A DNA stretch of 64,000 nucleotides from Bisporella sp. PMI_857 (taxonomy: Eukaryota; Ascomycota; Leotiomycetes; Helotiales; Helotiaceae): assembly GCA_021307315.1 (NCBI GenBank), contig JAJSPD010000003.1, positions 744,001 through 808,000 of the forward strand, written 5' to 3'. The position numbers and the translations under genes were made by a program. The notes under the pieces were generated by a model. That model was given only the letters and a program-made list of their open reading frames with translations, was not told the DNA's origin and did not search any database. Below, piece by piece: positions 53,219-63,999 of the stretch; within the stretch, counting starts at the first letter, position 1, and every line of letters begins with the position of its first letter.

Positions 53219-56200
53219 ATGCGTTTTCTAGAATTCAACAACGATGGCGAGTTCAAACTGACCACATTCGTTGCCGATAACATTCCCCAGAAATATGCTA
53301 TACTTTCGCACACATGGGAAACGGAGGAGGTCACTTTTGAGGATTTTCAGGATGGGACGGCTACGAAGAAAGCTGGCTATAAGAAGATCCAGTTCTGCGG
53401 AGAACAGGCTAAGCGTGATGGCTTGCAATACTTTTGGGTAGACACATGCTGCATCAACAAATCGAATAGTACTGAGCTCGCAGAGGCTGTCAACTCTATG
53501 TTTCGCTGGTACCGTAAAGCGGCTAAATGCTACGTCTATCTATCGGATGTTTCGATAACTAAGCGGAAAGCAAAAAGTCGATTCGTTGAGTTCACTTGGG
53601 AACCAACTTTTCGTGCTAGTAAATGGTTTACGCGAGGTTGGACTCTCCAAGAGCTCCTTGCCCCAAATATGGTTGAATTCTTCTCTCGGGAATACAAGCG
53701 GCTTGGGAATAAGAAAAGTCTAGAACGACAAGTTCACGAAATAACGGGAATCCCTATTTCAGCACTTCAAGGAGCTCCTCTATGTCAATTTGGTGTTAAT
53801 GAGCGGTTATCGTGGGCAGAACATCGCCAAACCACGCTACAAGAAGACAAAGCGTACTCGCTATTAGGCATATTCGAAGTGTATATGCCACTTATATATG
53901 GTGAAGGGACAGATAATGCGTTTAAGCGGCTCCGGGAGAAGGCTGAAAATCCTTTAAAAGGTAAGCGCGGAAACCCAATTCATATACTAACAATTTAAGC
54001 AAACGTTAATCAGTGCCTTAGGGCTCGATCTTCTCCCTTTTGCTGCCAATGCGCCGTTCAATTCATACAGCAAACAGGATGAACCTATCTGCCTTCCCGA
54101 CACCCGAGTCGACCTGCTACAAGAGATTTATGATTGGGCTGACGGACAAAATGATCGGTGCATCTACTGGCTGAATGGTTTGGCCGGCACAGGGAAGTCA
54201 ACGATTGCGCGCACTATTGCACGCAGATACTTTGATCAAAAAAAACTTGCGGCCAGCTTCTTTTTCTCCAGAGGCAGTGGAGATGTTGGTCATGCTGGCA
54301 AATTCTTTACTAGCCTGGCTATACAGCTTGCGCGCAATGTACCACACATTCAACGACTTATTTCTGATGCTGCTATAGAGCAAAACAATATTGCGAACCA
54401 ATCTCTCCGCGACCAGTGGCGCCAGCTCATCTACCGCCCACTATCAAAGTTGGATAGGCGCTTATCTCCGTCTTCCTATCTACTCATTATTGATGCTCTT
54501 GATGAGTGCGACAACGAAGACCATATTCGGACAATTCTGCTGCTCCTAGCCGAAGCTCGATCATTTAAAACAGTACGACTTCGAGTCTTTTTAACGAGCA
54601 GACCTGAGATTCCTATTCGGCACGGCATGTACCGCATTCCACAAGCTGAATTCCAGGACTTTATACTTCATAATATATCGCCGGTGCTTGTTGATCACGA
54701 TATTGCTGTCTTCTTAAAAGTCACTCTCGAAAAGATTAGAGATGAACTGCGTCTGGAAGCAGGATGGCCGGGAGATGAGGTTATCAAGAAGTTGGTCCGC
54801 AGTGCAGGAAGCCTATTTATCTGGGCTGCGACGGCCTGCCGGTTTATTCGCGAGGGCAAACGGTTTGCTGTAGCCCGACTTTCTTTGATTCTTAAGGAAA
54901 ACGAAGTAGATGAAACGGCAGCTGACTCCTTTATTGATGATGATTCTACAGATAGCTCCTTTATTGAAAAGGTTGCAATTGCGCCAGAAGAAAAATTGAA
55001 CAGATTATATACTGCCGTCCTCGAAAACTCTAGCCGTAATTACACAAAGCAAGAAAAAAAAGAATGGTATAAACAGCTAAAAGAAGTACTTGGGACTTTG
55101 GTTCTGCTATTGTCTCCACTTTCGGTCTTATCATTAGCTAGGCTACTCGATATGCAGTGTGAAAGAATTATCCAGATACTGGATGATTTCTATTCCATTC
55201 TAGACATACCAAAAAACCCGGTCTGTCCGCTTCGCCTCCACCACCCTTCCTTCCGCGACTTTCTTCTCAGCAAAAACAGATGCGGCAAACACTTTTATGT
55301 GGACGAGAAACAAGTGCATCAAGTATTAGCAGGTAACTGCATCCGACTTATGTTGAATTCCCTTAAACAAGACATCTGCAGACAAAAAACTCCCGGAGCT
55401 ACTGTTGCTAGTGTTGAAAGTGGTTGTATAAAGAAATGTCTTCCGCCAGAAGTTCAATATGCATGCCTATATTGGGTCCAGCATCTGCAGAAAAGTGGTT
55501 CTCAACTCTCTGACAACAGCCAAGTCCGTCAGTTCCTCCAAGTGCACTTTCTTCACTGGCTTGAGGCCCTTGGGTGGATGGGCAAAATTTCAGAAGGGAT
55601 TCTTGCTATTCTCTCATTAGAGTCTTACATTATAGTAAGCTTTCTTTAGTGTATAATACGAAGCTAGACTAATTGCTCTAGGCTGATAAAAGCCCTAATC
55701 TACACGCTTTTATCTATGATGCAAGACGATTTACTTTACATAACCGATCAATAATCGAACAAACACCTCTCCAAATGTATTGCTCAGCCCTTGTCTTCGC
55801 GCCTAGAAATAGCACTGTTCGAAGGCAGTTTGAGGATTGCATCCCATCTTGGATTCAAACGGCACACTGGAACACGCTGCAGCAGACGCTCGAGGGCCAC
55901 TGGGGCAGGGTCAAGTCAGTAGCGTTCTCGCCAGACGGCCAGCGCGTAGTGTCGGGATCGGACGATGAGACCATACGGCTCTGGGACGCTGCTACTGGGG
56001 CGCTGCAGCAGACGCTCAAGGGCCACTCGGACTGGGTCAATTCTGCAGCGTTCTCGCCAGACGGCCAGCTCGTGGTGTCGGGGTCGGACGACAAAACCGT
56101 ACGGCTCTGGGACGCTGCTACTGGGGCGCTACAGCAAAAGCTCGAGGGCCACTCGGGCTGGGTCAATTCTGTAGCATTCTCGCCAGACGGCCAGCGCGTG

Positions 56201-56755
56201 GTGTCGGGGTCGGACGACAAAACCGTACGGTTCTGGGATGCCGCTACTGGGGCGCTGCAGCAGACGCTCGAGGGCCATTCGGGCAGGGTCAATTCTGTAG
56301 CGTTCTCGCCAGATGGCCAGCGCGTAGTGTCGGGGTCGGACGACGAGACTATACGGCTTTGGGACGCTGCTACTGGGGCGCTGCAGCAGACGCTCAAGGG
56401 CCACTCGGGCTGGGTCAAGTCAGTAGCGTTCTCGCCAGATGGCCAGCGCGTGGTGTCGGGATTGAACAACGAGACTATACGGCTCTGGGACGCTGCTACT
56501 GGGGCGCTGCAGCAGACGCTTGAGGGGCACTCGGACATGGCACAGTCAATAGACATCTCCTCCGATGGCGGGGCATATGGTCTGGTTGTATCACATGAGT
56601 GGATAGCAGAACGGGGAGTCGATATTCTGTGGCTTCCACCAGACTATCGAGCGATCTCGACAGCTGTTTGGGGGAGAGGCAGTAGTATTGTTTTAGGACA
56701 CTATTCAGGCAATGTTTCATTTCTCAAATTTACACCAGCGCCCAAGGTTATATAA
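53219..56755 (+). CDS. HET-NACHT-WD40 NLR-like protein (HNWD family)
   Basis: STAND/NLR-type protein of 1142 aa, of the family that includes Podospora het-e, het-d and het-r, which controls non-self recognition and heterokaryon incompatibility cell death. CDS = join(53219..53960, 54022..55634, 55682..56755); introns of 61 nt (GTAAGC...CCTTAG) and 47 nt. N-terminal HET effector domain at residues about 1-230: YAILSHTW (26-33), WVDTCCINK (73-81), RGWTLQELLAP (139-149). NACHT at about 290-460: Walker A GLAGTGKST (300-308), Walker B LLIIDALDE (about 401-409), sensor-like LRVFLTSRPE. A helical linker with winged-helix/superstructure follows. The C-terminal WD40 propeller has five 42-aa repeats (854-1063; 55886..56515) nearly identical in DNA, plus a degenerate sixth unit. 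No stop or frameshift: apparently intact. Confidence 0.93.
55886..56515 (+). repeat. Five near-identical 126-bp WD40-coding tandem repeats
   Basis: Five in-frame 126-bp units encode the 42-residue consensus beginning TLEGHSGWVNSVAFS and ending LWDAATGALQQ. Units differ mainly at a few codons: after GH (WGRVK, SDWVN, SGWVN, SGRVN, SGWVK), at AFSPDGQ-R/L, and at SDDET-I / SDDKT-V / LNNET-I. This is the pattern of concerted evolution with hypervariable surface positions described for HNWD genes. The repeats make the antisense strand open across most of this region; that frame is a shadow. Confidence 0.92.
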
Positions 56756-57925
56756 CACGTAAAGCTTGTGTATATATTATCGATTTTGTTACAGTATTAT
56801 AGCCTTTCTCACATAATATACCAATTTTTATACTTCTATTTCAAGAGGGTTAAAGGGAGAGACCGCCTTTATAGTAGTTCGAGTTTTGATCCTGGATTTC
56901 TAATGGCTTCTAGAATAATCTTGCGCTTTCCATAATTAATAATTCATATAGCAAAGAGCTAACGAATCTATAAAGAGTTTAGACTAGCGAAAGAACAAGA
57001 ACATACTCGTATGCAAACCTGAGGCCATAAGAAATTGAAGAAGTTTTAATACAGCGCACGCGACGATATACCCTTACAGTAATGTGGGACGTGTGGGTCG
57101 TTCCAGGATTCTTGTGTAGTGTGATTAGAAGTACCTGCCTATGCCACATGTGAGAGATTGATGATCGCGGCTTCCAAGCATGGTAGTGGGACTCTAAGGC
57201 TCAGATCAAACCCTTCTATATGTTTAAAAGGCAAAAAGAGATTGATAATGGTACTGTGGTGAAGGAATTCTGCTATGCCATAAAAAGAGACTCTCCACAA
57301 ATCAGGCGAGAAAGCCGTGATGCGAATGTAATTTTCTAAATAAACGGGTTCTCGAGTGTTTGCAAGCGGCCACAGTCTACGACTTATGCAGAACTATAAG
57401 AAATCTCGAGGTGTGCGTAGAGTTTGAGTTGCGTTAATCTAGCAGACAAACCCCATAGACACCTCTCGCAAATCCAATGTGGCATGTCAAATCTACACCT
57501 TTACTAGCACTAATATCTAAGAATCACAGGACTTATTTGATGTCAGATCCACCATCCTGCTCGTCCTGAAGTTAGCTGGAATTCTACTTTAGGGCTTTCA
57601 GACTTTGGCCTAGCAAGGGTCAACCATTTCCTATGGAAGGACTCAACGCACACCCTCAGATATCGGGCAATCTAACTATATTTAATATGCATCCTATCCT
57701 CCTGGAATATAATGCTCTGGGATAGTGTTATAATTCGTGAATGGCACAAGGCATGCTCTCGCTTTGAGTTGGTAATTCGTATTTCACATAAGGACTTGGT
57801 GATTCAGGTGATTGAGGACCGCCGACCGACTCCAATTCGTATTTCACTGCAGGATGGGCCGGTTCAGTCAAATCAAGAGCGCCAAAGGACATTCCTCCAT
57901 TTGTCTGCTGTAGCGTGGCTAGTGC
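56756..57925. other. AT-rich intergenic region with kinase relic
   Basis: About 1.2 kb between the NLR-like gene and paralogue B. Mostly AT-rich without open frames. A protein-kinase-like remnant is recognisable around 57540..57680 (listed separately). Confidence 0.45.
57540..57680 (+). pseudogene. Protein-kinase fragment (activation-loop relic)
   Basis: The text SDFGLARVNHFLWKDSTHTLRYRA (57598 onward) matches a kinase DFG motif, activation segment and the start of the APE region, immediately followed by an in-frame TAA. Upstream, in another frame, VRSTILLVLKLAGILL resembles the catalytic-loop/beta-strand part (DLKSTNILL type). Further upstream, YAIKRDSPQIRRES near 57275 could be the VAIK strand. 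No complete catalytic domain can be assembled, and several frames are needed. I read it as a decayed kinase gene; short motif matches leave room for chance. Confidence 0.4.
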
Positions 57926-58812
57926 TCACTTGCGCTTTCTTCTCTGCAATATATATAGCAGGAGAGCGAATACCCCTATCCCGCTGACTGCAACGCCAAC
58001 TCCAATTTTGACCTTAGTGTCATTGAGCAAGCCGCCACCTCCTATAGTTTTGGTTTCGGATTCTGCTGATGAGGTCTTCACTGGCCCGGGCACGGATGGC
58101 GTGGCGGGGGTATTAGATGTTGACGAGGACGGCAAAGAGGATGGCAAAGACGTTGATGAAGAAGTTGACGTGGATGAATCTGTCGTTATGCTTACCGCTT
58201 GCTCATCTCCAAAATTTCAACCATTAATATGGACGCCGTCTACAAAATTATCCCCAGTGCCTATAGTGGAGGTCGCCTGGAACCATGGAGAATCTTGCTG
58301 ATCAGTATTGGTTGTCAAGTATGTGACCACTATTCCCGCAGAGAGAGTCGATTTTCATTGCCGAATTTGACCCTTCTCCAATATGGTGCCTTGAAACGCA
58401 TAATCTCTACTAAATGTTAACTATAGCTGGGTAATTTGTCGATAGCAGGAACGTCTTACGAGGGGCAGCATGCAACTTTCGTACTGGAATCTGAAAACTC
58501 AAGAGTGAAAGCTGTCGTGAACGCAGCTGGGCAAGCCACGGGACCGATGCTGGAAGTCTGTCTCAGACCAACGTTATTCAGAGCTGTTCCGGCTTGATTC
58601 CACCATAAAGTGCCTTCGAAGGGTAGACACCTGGTGGAATCAGCACTGAGCGACACGTAGAACGGGTCGAAGGCGACGAAGTTTCCCAATCTCTGCAAGT
58701 ATATCGCTTTTGAGCACGCAGGCTCTGCTGAAAATGAGGTCGTAAGCGGAATCCAAGATGTTACAGTCCCAGAGTTTGTTTCCTCAGGCTCAAAAATGGC
58801 TGAACCCGACAT
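57926..58812 (-). CDS. Single-pass cell-surface protein, paralogue B
   Basis: Second member of the family seen at 47421..48547, 250 aa. CDS = complement(join(57926..58179, 58222..58329, 58372..58409, 58460..58812)), introns of 42, 42 and 50 nt (donors GTTGAA, GTCAAA, GTAAGA). The 42-nt introns are close to the practical minimum but are needed to bypass two TGA codons and keep frame. Exon 1 ends ...GPVACPAAFTTAFTLEFSDSSTKVACCPS with the same phase as paralogue A. A Ser/Thr/Pro stalk (SSTSTSSSTSLPSSLPSSSTSNTPATPSVPG) leads to the TM segment GVGVAVSGIGVFALLLYILQ and a very short basic tail RRKRK. No clear signal peptide at the first Met. If the two short introns are not real the gene would be a pseudogene. 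Confidence 0.65.
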
Positions 58813-60415
58813 GCTGGATCAGACACGCTTGCCCTGTGAGAAGGGATTATCCACGATACTAGGGTCTAATTCGGTTTCATAGGGTGCAAGGGTTGGTAAA
58901 TAAGTAGAAAAACACGAAAGGGTTGCACAGAAGCAAGAAACCTGTCCAACATAACTGGTCATGAGGGAAATGTTAATCATGATCATCTCGAACCTCCAAC
59001 AGAGCTTGAAACATAAGAGGCCAAGAAGAGGAAATCCTCGACACATTACTGTCACAACTGTTGGATCTCCGTTGCAATCTCCAGGCTGCCCTTGGAGATC
59101 AACACCAATTTCGCATGCATGCATGTATGCTTCGACTATTACGATTACGATTCTGTTTATCCCAATAGTGCCGTGCTTTAAACCTCACAAAATGTTCCTT
59201 CCATATTAAGTATTCGTTAAAGTCAGGCCCTGGCTTAATCTCGTTCACCCAACTACTGTACCGACACGCAGAGGATGTCCCTATAATATTTTTATCAAAG
59301 GGCTTGTTGGCGTTTCGAGATTTCGAGTCACCTAATCGTCTAATTAACTTGCACGAAAGACTCTCTGTGAAGGAGCCATGCTGTAGTTGCATTTCAGAGA
59401 CACCTAATCTTGGGTGCTCCAAAATACTCCAAGCTTAATCATGGTGCCTGTAGACAGACTTTCGGAGGTCCTTAAAGAGGTATTCTCTGCTTTGCTGGAA
59501 ACCATCGATGGTGCAAAATCCATATTTGGTACGGGAGTACTAGGTGTTAACATGCCTGAGAGCAGGTTCGAAGTTAGTCTGACTGCTGTCATTAACTCTC
59601 GTTATCGTCCCGAAGCTACAGCCATTGATCCATACACCATTCGAAAAAGTATTAGTTGAAATGCTGCGTTGTTTGGGCATAGTTAATTCAAGCACTGTGG
59701 CGAATTCCAAATATCATTTCCAAGGAATAAAATCCAACTTTGGTGTTCGATTTTCTGGAAAGTGTTACAAATATGTGAGAGAAGGGAAACAAGCTTTCAT
59801 TCACCTACTGATAGTACTAGATACCTGCCATTGAATACGTCGCCTCAACGATCTACTTAATATAGTATTTCGATATCATACCTCTATCATTTTTCGAGAT
59901 TTCTCACAATAGAATGCTCGATGGCCAGGCTGAGTTGGCGCTTACCAGAAATTACTATTTAAGTTATGATTCGCAGAAGGAGTCCTGACATGTTGGTTCA
60001 TTACCATCCAGCATCAGCTTGGCGAGCCCTCATCGTAGCTGATCAATGTTAGTTCGAATTTAGACTTGCAGCCGTGGAATGACAACCAATTTATGAGACC
60101 TTGATGGATGGGAGGAGTCTTGCAATGCACTGCCTAGCCTTTTGCAGTATGGACAGGCTGGTGCTTACCATCGGGAGGGAGATCACTACCACTGGGATCA
60201 TCGACTGTTGGTTCCATCAATAGGGTACTCATGAATACGGATTCCCATCCCTCTGTTGGAATTGTTTCACTTGGTCCCTTTCTTAAGCTCTTCTTTGATT
60301 ATTCCTTACACATCATCAATCCACCAGAAAATTCATATGTGCTATTATCTACAAAGCTTCTATATAAGCATCCTCTCATTGACTCTTGCTGGCTGTTTTC
60401 GGCAAAGTCCTGATA
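58813..60415. other. Intergenic region with decayed paralogue C
   Basis: About 1.6 kb between paralogue B and the putative glycosyltransferase gene. A relic of a third surface-protein copy is listed at 59404..59840. Outside it I see only short frames. Confidence 0.45.
59404..59840 (-). pseudogene. Relic of a third surface-protein paralogue
   Basis: The minus strand reads FSNGVWING where paralogue B has FVDGVHING. The following bases align to paralogue B's last intron in the same order (an ACGATAACGA/CATAACGA branch-like core, then GACAGCAG). A Ser/Thr/Pro linker (TPSTPVPNMDFAPS...SSKAENTSLRTSESLSTGT) then precedes MIKLGVFW, at the place where the other copies start their TM segment, and a stop follows at once. 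No exon 1 (ACCPS module) could be found upstream. It appears to be a truncated tandem copy on the same strand as paralogue B. Confidence 0.5.
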
Positions 60416-61724
60416 ATGTTGGCTTCTAAGCGTCCAAGTGGCGGGACTCGATCATCTCCTCCTCGAGAGCAGCAAATCCGTTGGCATTACCTTAAGCTGT
60501 TGTTCTTCGTAATTTGCATGGTTCCAACTGCCTACGGGTTGATGCGCCTAAAGGACTTCGTTTTCCCTCCCACAATTGTACCACTTCAGCGTCCGCTCCG
60601 CGAACTTGACTTGGCATCTCAATCCTTTCATGCTTTTCCAACCTCCTGTGATACGGTTCCGATATCTGAGTTCTGCGATATGAAGTCTTGGAGCAACACT
60701 ATGGCTATCAATTGCGAGGGCGATGCTAAGGGGATATGTTCATTTACTGTCAACGAAGCGGCAATATGCTAACATTTCCAGTCGATGCAAGGCAAAGAAT
60801 TCTGACATGTCTCCAACATGGCATGCGTTCGGGAATGGGGTTTATATTGCCCACCATAAAGATTCAGACCGACGACATTGAGCTTTTGCCTGGTGATGGT
60901 GAAAATGCTTCTCTGGATCAGTACTTTGACCAAGAATTGTTTGTATATCGATTAAAGCGCTCCTGTCCAAGATTGGCAATCTACAACAATGAAGATTCTG
61001 CTGTGAACCTCGGTATTAGCGTATACCACTTCTCCACGAGCGCACGACCGTTGTAAGTATGCCAATACTGTTTCTTCTGCCATGCTTATGTCTTAAGCTT
61101 AATTGGAACTCTGCTCCTGGATTTGGCGCTAGTCTTAGGTCCCTCCTCACTTGGCCAGGGAGCGTATATAACCTTGCTTTTTCGGCACTCTATACACTCA
61201 GCACACAGTATCAGCTATGCGTTTCTCACAGCGATACCTCTAATTCACCTCATTACCTAGGAGTGCATCTTCACACCTTCGGAAACGCCAGTCGACCCAA
61301 GTCATCTTCATACGAGGAACAAATCGAGCATTACATGAATCTTGCATCCTCTTCCTCTTATCCTGTGATCTATGTGGCTTCAGATGATGAAGTATCAATT
61401 TCAAGATTCCCGGAAGACTTCAGCAAAAAGACAGGAATTCTTGGTAACAAAATGATCGTCACAAAGCAAGATCTACTCAAGGGAGCACATCGACAAGAGC
61501 TCAACAATTTGACATGGTATCAGGCCACCATGGTAGATCATATCATCCTGCAAAGTGCTGGCTATTTCTCGGGACTGGTCGAAAGCACTTTCTCGTGGAA
61601 TGCGGCATCTGACCGCAGAGCTGCAAGGTCCGGAGGAGCAACATCATGCGGGAGCCAGGAGGAGAATGATACCCCAGGCATTGTGTGGCAGGACGAATGG
61701 TCACAAATTTGGTCTGTCCATTGA
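60416..61724 (+). CDS. Type II membrane protein, putative fucosyltransferase-like
   Basis: 394 aa from join(60416..60737, 60782..61052, 61133..61724). ATG 60416 gives a short basic cytosolic part, then TM WHYLKLLFFVICMVPTAYGL (about residues 23-43). Luminal features are INCEGDAKGI, the spliced DARQRILTCLQHGMRSGMGFILPTIKI, SVYNLAFSALYTL, YLGVHLHTFGNASRP, YPVIYVASDDEVSISRF and the C-terminal MVDHIILQSAGYFSGLVESTFSWNAASDRR. The last string resembles the S-[ST]-F-[SG] motif near the end of O-fucosyltransferase-like enzymes, and HLHTFGNASRP takes the place of the usual H-x-R motif. Intron 1 (44 nt, donor GTTCAT, branch GCTAAC) and intron 2 (80 nt) are my best frame-keeping choices; the second acceptor is the less certain. 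Substrate unknown. Confidence 0.7.
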
Positions 61725-62565
61725 GGGGGTGGCTTTTCCCATGGAACTAGCAGAGAAGCCATGATTTATTTATAGTTAACCGCCAGCAACATGCAAAGTG
61801 CTAAAACAAAGCCAGGTTTTCCAATCAAGGAATGTTTCAGTTTAAATAGGCTCAAGCATTTACAAATACCAGAAACGCTGGCTGGCTGGACGTAGACCAT
61901 GTGAACATTATGATTCATATTTGCGAGAAAGATGGCATACTGTCTCGCGGTGATGAGGCCGTTCTTGAGGAATGCCTATTGTTTGAGACTTTTCAAGCAT
62001 CGCGCTCCAATAAGTCTGGCGCTGAACCAATGGGCCAAAGATCTTCATGCTCTCGGGAAACATTGAAGTGCATGGAAATCTTTCGGATATATGAGAATCA
62101 TTGGAATATGTAGACCTAATTTGAAGCGATTGGCCCCCTGGTTCGTTTATATCAAGTACACAGATAAAAGATGATGAATACTTCCACGTGATTAGAACTT
62201 GAAGCGGTTGGTCCTTGTTTCTCTAAGTTCAGAAACACATTTGAGTCAGCTCTGCTACATCGCAGGACAAACGTAGCTGCTTGTAACAGCCTGAACTGTT
62301 CACAAGACGTCGTACCTTGCGCAAGTCCATTACGTGTACGTCATATTTGAAAATGATGAAATATGATTCGGAAGTCGGATGGTGGCGCATTCTCGCAACG
62401 CCCTGATCAACATCATTGTGAGCCGAAGAGGGACAAGCCTCATTTACCCCTCCAAGCTGGAAGTCACTCACAAGATACTTCTCCCCCACCACCACTACTA
62501 CAACCACCACCACCATCATCACCACCCACCAAATATATCTGTCTGCAGCTCTTAAAATCTCTTTC
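61725..62565. other. Intergenic region with ACC/CCA-rich tract
   Basis: About 0.84 kb upstream of the phosphoserine phosphatase gene. A CCA/ACC/CAT triplet-rich tract at about 62484..62528 lies within 80 bp of the start codon and probably belongs to the 5'UTR or core promoter. No gene seen. Confidence 0.5.
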
Positions 62566-63999
62566 ATGATGGCTACTACCACAGCGTCAACCAGAGCCAG
62601 CCGACCCAGCTTCGGCGCATCTATGCGTAGTGGATCTTATCTGCAAGAGCATCAGCAATACCGACCCCCTCATCAAGATGGACATCCCGGAATTGACAGC
62701 ATAGTAGAAGGGCTTCAACGGGCGTCAGTATCCTCTCCGCCCACTAAGCGTATGGCAAGCTTCAACGGCATTCCATCGCCAAAGTCACCACCAAAGATCA
62801 TTGACAGCGGGCTCAACCACACCTTGTCGCATGCTCATTGCCAGCCTCCCCCCGGAGCTGCCTCCGATCGATTGATTGCAACTTTGATATACAAGACTAC
62901 CGCTCCACGGGCTGTGATCAGCGACTATTCGCCAGGACGCGCACCGTCTGGCAATGCGCCAACAGTGTCAACCACTATTCCGCCAAACCTGGCACCTGTC
63001 CGGACACTCTCCAACTTCCCTCTCGAGCCCCCAACACCAGACCCAGAGCCACTTGACCATCTTTATGGAAGTTATATCTCACCGCTGTGTTTGACTTCCT
63101 TCCTTCACCTCATTAGCTCTCTTCCATCCCGCCCAGGTTCCCAGACCCTCTCATCTTCCCACCGCTGTCTCAACAATCCCGAACACCCCACAGTCGTCGA
63201 GCTTTCACTCTCTCCAACACCCGACCCTACATATCTCTCACTTAATGAGTTGCGAAAGCACGAGCTTCTTTATCGCTTCGAGCGTGAATGGAACGTCGAT
63301 GTCATTCTACAAGCCGACACCGTGCTCCGTCGATATCCGCGGCTCGTGGTGTTCGACATGGACTCCACGCTCATTCAGCAAGAAGTAATTGACCTAATTG
63401 CTGCGTCCATAGGTGTTGAAGCTGAAGTATCTGCTATAACTGGGCGAGCAATGAACGGGGGGCTAGATTTCTCTGCATCCCTACGAGAACGGGTTAAGTT
63501 GCTTAAAGGGGTAGACGAAGATATCTTCACAAAATTGAGAACTGTCATTACGCCAACCAAAGGCGCCAGGGAATTGATCAAAGCATTAAAGAAGCTTGGT
63601 GTAAGGACTGCTGTTTTGTCGGGCGGGTTCATTCCCTTAACACAATGGCTGGCCGATGACCTCGGACTCGATTACGCATATGCAAACACCCTAGAGTCTG
63701 ACCCAACAACTGGGAAGCTCACAGGCGAGGTGCTAGGCTCAATTGTCAATGCAGAGAGAAAACGGGATCTCCTTCTCGAAATCGCCAGGAAAGAGAATGT
63801 AACATTAGAGCAAGTGGTCGCCATAGGCGATGGAGCGAACGACCTTCTCATGATGAAGGCGGCGGGTCTCGGGGTCGCATTTAATGCAAAGCCTGTCGTG
63901 CAGCTGGAAGCCCAAGCTCGTTTGAACGGCGGGACGCTACTGGATCTCTTACATGTGTTCGGCTTCACTTTAGAAGAGGTTCAAACATTGATCCAATGA
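62566..63999 (+). CDS. Phosphoserine phosphatase (SerB/SER2-type)
   Basis: HAD-superfamily enzyme of the last step of serine biosynthesis (O-phosphoserine to serine plus phosphate), cytosolic. Single exon, 477 aa, stop TGA at 63997-63999, one base from the window end. The long N-terminal part (residues 1-250) is partly disordered (SPPTKR, PSPKSPP), followed by a region equivalent to the regulatory/ACT-like segment of bacterial SerB. The catalytic HAD core starts at VVFDMDSTLIQQE (nucleophile D264, acid/base D266), continues with ITGRAMNGGLDFSASLRERV (Glu/Arg substrate-binding region), VRTAVLSGGF (motif II Ser/Gly), a Lys in AERKRDLLLEIARK, and GDGANDLLMMKAAGLGVAFNAKP (motif III/IV). The fungal N-terminal extension is usual. 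Start at the first of two adjacent Mets (MMATTTAS). Confidence 0.93.
   Translation: MMATTTASTRASRPSFGASMRSGSYLQEHQQYRPPHQDGHPGIDSIVEGLQRASVSSPPTKRMASFNGIPSPKSPPKIIDSGLNHTLSHAHCQPPPGAASDRLIATLIYKTTAPRAVISDYSPGRAPSGNAPTVSTTIPPNLAPVRTLSNFPLEPPTPDPEPLDHLYGSYISPLCLTSFLHLISSLPSRPGSQTLSSSHRCLNNPEHPTVVELSLSPTPDPTYLSLNELRKHELLYRFEREWNVDVILQADTVLRRYPRLVVFDMDSTLIQQEVIDLIAASIGVEAEVSAITGRAMNGGLDFSASLRERVKLLKGVDEDIFTKLRTVITPTKGARELIKALKKLGVRTAVLSGGFIPLTQWLADDLGLDYAYANTLESDPTTGKLTGEVLGSIVNAERKRDLLLEIARKENVTLEQVVAIGDGANDLLMMKAAGLGVAFNAKPVVQLEAQARLNGGTLLDLLHVFGFTLEEVQTLIQ

Noticed and set aside
52819..53334. 171-codon minus frame overlapping the NLR-like start
   Set aside because: It overlaps the HET coding start antisense, has no domain, and runs into the MITE-like element. 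Chance frame.
55855..56556. 233-codon open frame antisense to the WD40 repeats
   Set aside because: It repeats with the 126-bp unit and exists only because the repeat has no reverse-frame stop. It has no start context or homology.
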